Below are positions 62,457 through 64,000 of a stretch of 64,000 bases of DNA, piece by piece. Source of the DNA: Bacillus sp. FJAT-29814. GTDB lineage: Bacteria > Bacillota > Bacilli > Bacillales > Cytobacillaceae. Numbering within the stretch: the first letter of the stretch is position 1; every line of letters begins with the position of its first letter. The translations under genes and the position numbers were made by a program. The notes under the pieces were generated by a model. The model was given only the letters and a program-made list of their open reading frames with translations. It had not been told where the DNA came from and searched no databases. The stretch spans positions 341,396 to 405,395 of the forward strand of contig NZ_LMTJ01000006.1 of assembly GCF_001510715.1 (NCBI RefSeq). Reading direction: 5' to 3'.

Positions 62457-64000
62457 TTAATTGAAAGTGATTCCTCCACCATATATCCATCCTTCTTGAC
62501 CATTCACCAATACCCTATACCATAGGTTATCGTAAGGATACTTAGTAGCATCTCCAGGGTAATACTTCACATCTGTGTTATATCCTAAAACCTTTACAAC
62601 TGTTCCTACACTCAGAGTTTTAATTAAAGTCGACTGCATCGTATAAGGAATAGATCTAAACGATAACTTATCTGTTGTAACTTTGGCATATGTTTCCGTT
62701 GTGTAGTTAATTATAGTTTTTGTAGGAAACGGTTGTCCTGCAGGTATATCTCTTCCGAATATTGGTGCAGCTGTAGGCGAGCTAGGAAGGATGCTAGAGT
62801 TGAAATAACTAGATGCATCAAATGGTTTCATCTGCAGCATCAAATTCGCTATTTTATTTGCCCATTCAGGGTCCGAAGCATATCTAACGTTCATTCCCGG
62901 CAAGGTTGGACCATTATAATATTTTCCGTCCTCATTTAAATAATCTCGCCTTACAATATATCCTTCAAAATCGATTGCATCCTGAACAGTCGGGAAATAA
63001 TAACCACAAGTAAACGGACATGGATCATAGGCACCATACCCAAATAGGTTATGCTTGTAAGTTTTTAAATCAGACCCCCCCCAGCCTGTTTCCAGGATAG
63101 AATGAGCAACAAGATATTGGGCATTAACACCATATTTTGCTTGGGCATTAATGAATTCTTGCGCATAATCCTTAAGAGGACTATCTGGACGTTTAGAATT
63201 AATGAAATTAATAATTTCATTAGCCGTTATATTAGACGGCTTTCTTAAGTCAAATTGGAGGTACGGGTTACCATTATATATATATATTGTGGTATTAATT
63301 GTATAAGTTGAACCATTTCCACTCGTTTCTTTAATAGTTAAAGTATGTTGGCCATCTGAAACTATTAAACTATTAAAAGTGAATTGGTAGCCGGAGTTTG
63401 CATTTCTATATTCCGGAAAGGCTTGACCCACATCAGGACGAGAAATTCCATACTGGGCTTCTCCTAGGCTCTTCCCATCAATCAACACTTCTACCTTGGA
63501 TACATTACTCACATCAATAATCCAGCCTCTAACACTAATATCTCCTTTTAGTGTTGAACCATTTTCTGGTGAGTCAATATATCCTTTTACCGGAAGGTTT
63601 TGAATATTCACCAACTGACTTTGAATTTCTTTAACGGCTCCATTTTTTCCAGTCTCTCGTACTGTAATCCAGTGTTGCCCATTGGTTAGATTTCTAGTGT
63701 TTAACGTAAATTGGTAGCCGGAATTTGCGTTTTTATATTCAGGAAAGATATTTTGAACATCTAGTCGAGAGAGTCCATATTCCGCTTCTCCCATATTCTT
63801 TCCATCCACCAAAACCTCTATCTTGGATACGCCACTGTCATCTAAAATCCAACCTCTAACAACAACATTGTCTCTAATAACAGAACCATACGATGGAGCA
63901 TCAATTGAACCGAGAACCGGAAGACTCTGGACATTCACGATTGTGTCAATATCATTGACTGCACCATTAGCCCCAGTTTCTCTTACGGTTAACTTGTGCT
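62457..64000 (-). CDS. Modular secreted N-acetylglucosaminidase (5' end beyond window)
   Basis: At least 514 residues; the frame is open to the right edge and the edge still encodes repeat sequence (HKLTVRETGANGAV), so the gene starts outside. Order in the window: about two and a half Ig-like repeats of roughly 90 residues (each with VRGWI, VEVLVDG or VEVLIDG, FPEYKNANSGYQF-like blocks), a glucosaminidase domain with the likely catalytic Glu in HSILETGWGGS, and a C-terminal SH3-type wall-binding domain (KLSFRSIPYTMQ...GWIYGG). Peptidoglycan remodelling enzyme at the cell surface. Near-identical repeats suggest recent internal duplication. Confidence 0.88.
   Translation of the reverse strand, partial: HKLTVRETGANGAVNDIDTIVNVQSLPVLGSIDAPSYGSVIRDNVVVRGWILDDSGVSKIEVLVDGKNMGEAEYGLSRLDVQNIFPEYKNANSGYQFTLNTRNLTNGQHWITVRETGKNGAVKEIQSQLVNIQNLPVKGYIDSPENGSTLKGDISVRGWIIDVSNVSKVEVLIDGKSLGEAQYGISRPDVGQAFPEYRNANSGYQFTFNSLIVSDGQHTLTIKETSGNGSTYTINTTIYIYNGNPYLQFDLRKPSNITANEIINFINSKRPDSPLKDYAQEFINAQAKYGVNAQYLVAHSILETGWGGSDLKTYKHNLFGYGAYDPCPFTCGYYFPTVQDAIDFEGYIVRRDYLNEDGKYYNGPTLPGMNVRYASDPEWANKIANLMLQMKPFDASSYFNSSILPSSPTAAPIFGRDIPAGQPFPTKTIINYTTETYAKVTTDKLSFRSIPYTMQSTLIKTLSVGTVVKVLGYNTDVKYYPGDATKYPYDNLWYRVLVNGQEGWIYGGGITFN

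Overview
The window is chromosomal DNA from an endospore-forming, low-to-moderate-GC member of the Bacillaceae (Bacillus/Neobacillus/Mesobacillus-like; the genus is an inference and not firm). The evidence is the Bacillus subtilis-like order minJ-ctpB-ftsX-ftsE-cccB-yvjA-prfB and hpf...comFC-comFA-degV-degU-degS-yvyE-tagO, a CotF-type spore coat protein, strong AGGAGG ribosome sites and sigma-A-type promoters. I saw no rRNA, tRNA, CRISPR array, prophage or insertion sequence.

Layout. 1-3.7 kb: urease operon ureABCEFG on the minus strand, with ureG cut by the window edge. 3.9-7.2 kb: a minus-strand unit of BMP-family lipoprotein, HTH-PfkB kinase and PsuG, which looks like a pseudouridine/nucleoside salvage operon with a tandem palindromic operator in its leader. 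7.3-17 kb: cell-division and envelope block (minJ, ctpB, an M23 hydrolase beside ftsEX, cccB, a YitT protein, and prfB with its programmed +1 frameshift). It contains a 52-bp tandem array. 17.6-28 kb: an SEC-C/TPR-like protein, then a minus-strand cluster of four multiheme c-type cytochromes (10, 12, 6 and 8 CXXCH motifs, 36 in total) with a membrane-anchored TPR protein and an NHL propeller protein. I read this as a candidate quinol-to-cell-surface electron conduit, unusual for a Bacillus-type organism and sitting between prfB and secA. 28.3-34.8 kb: secA (reversed relative to prfB), a DUF5667 protein, a DUF1028 protein, hpf and a CotF-like protein. 34.9-42.7 kb: comFC, comFA, a NERD-domain protein overlapping comFA, degV, degU, degS and yvyE. 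The flagellar genes that lie between comFC and hpf in B. subtilis are absent here.

42.8-64 kb is a surface-polysaccharide region: two tandem TagO/WecA-type enzymes, the dTDP-L-rhamnose genes rfbACBD, three GT2 glycosyltransferases, a Wzy-like polymerase, a Wzz-like regulator, an LCP ligase, and then a tightly packed unit fdtB-GNAT-fdtA-GT2-gtrA-yfhO. That unit pairs a dTDP-3-acetamido-sugar pathway with a complete three-component (polyprenol-phosphate GT, GtrA, YfhO) extracytoplasmic glycosylation system. A GT39-like membrane protein and a 5'-truncated modular glucosaminidase end the window.

Repeats are the other main theme. Three intergenic loci (17.1-17.4, 30.9-31.06 and 38.4-38.7 kb) carry arrays with a strict 21-bp period, each with a short conserved core and diverged filler. 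The 10.46-10.95 kb locus has a 52-bp array whose arms are self-complementary. A GGTGCCTGACACC palindrome family forms structured elements at 34.8 and 40.6 kb and also occurs inside comFA and rfbC.
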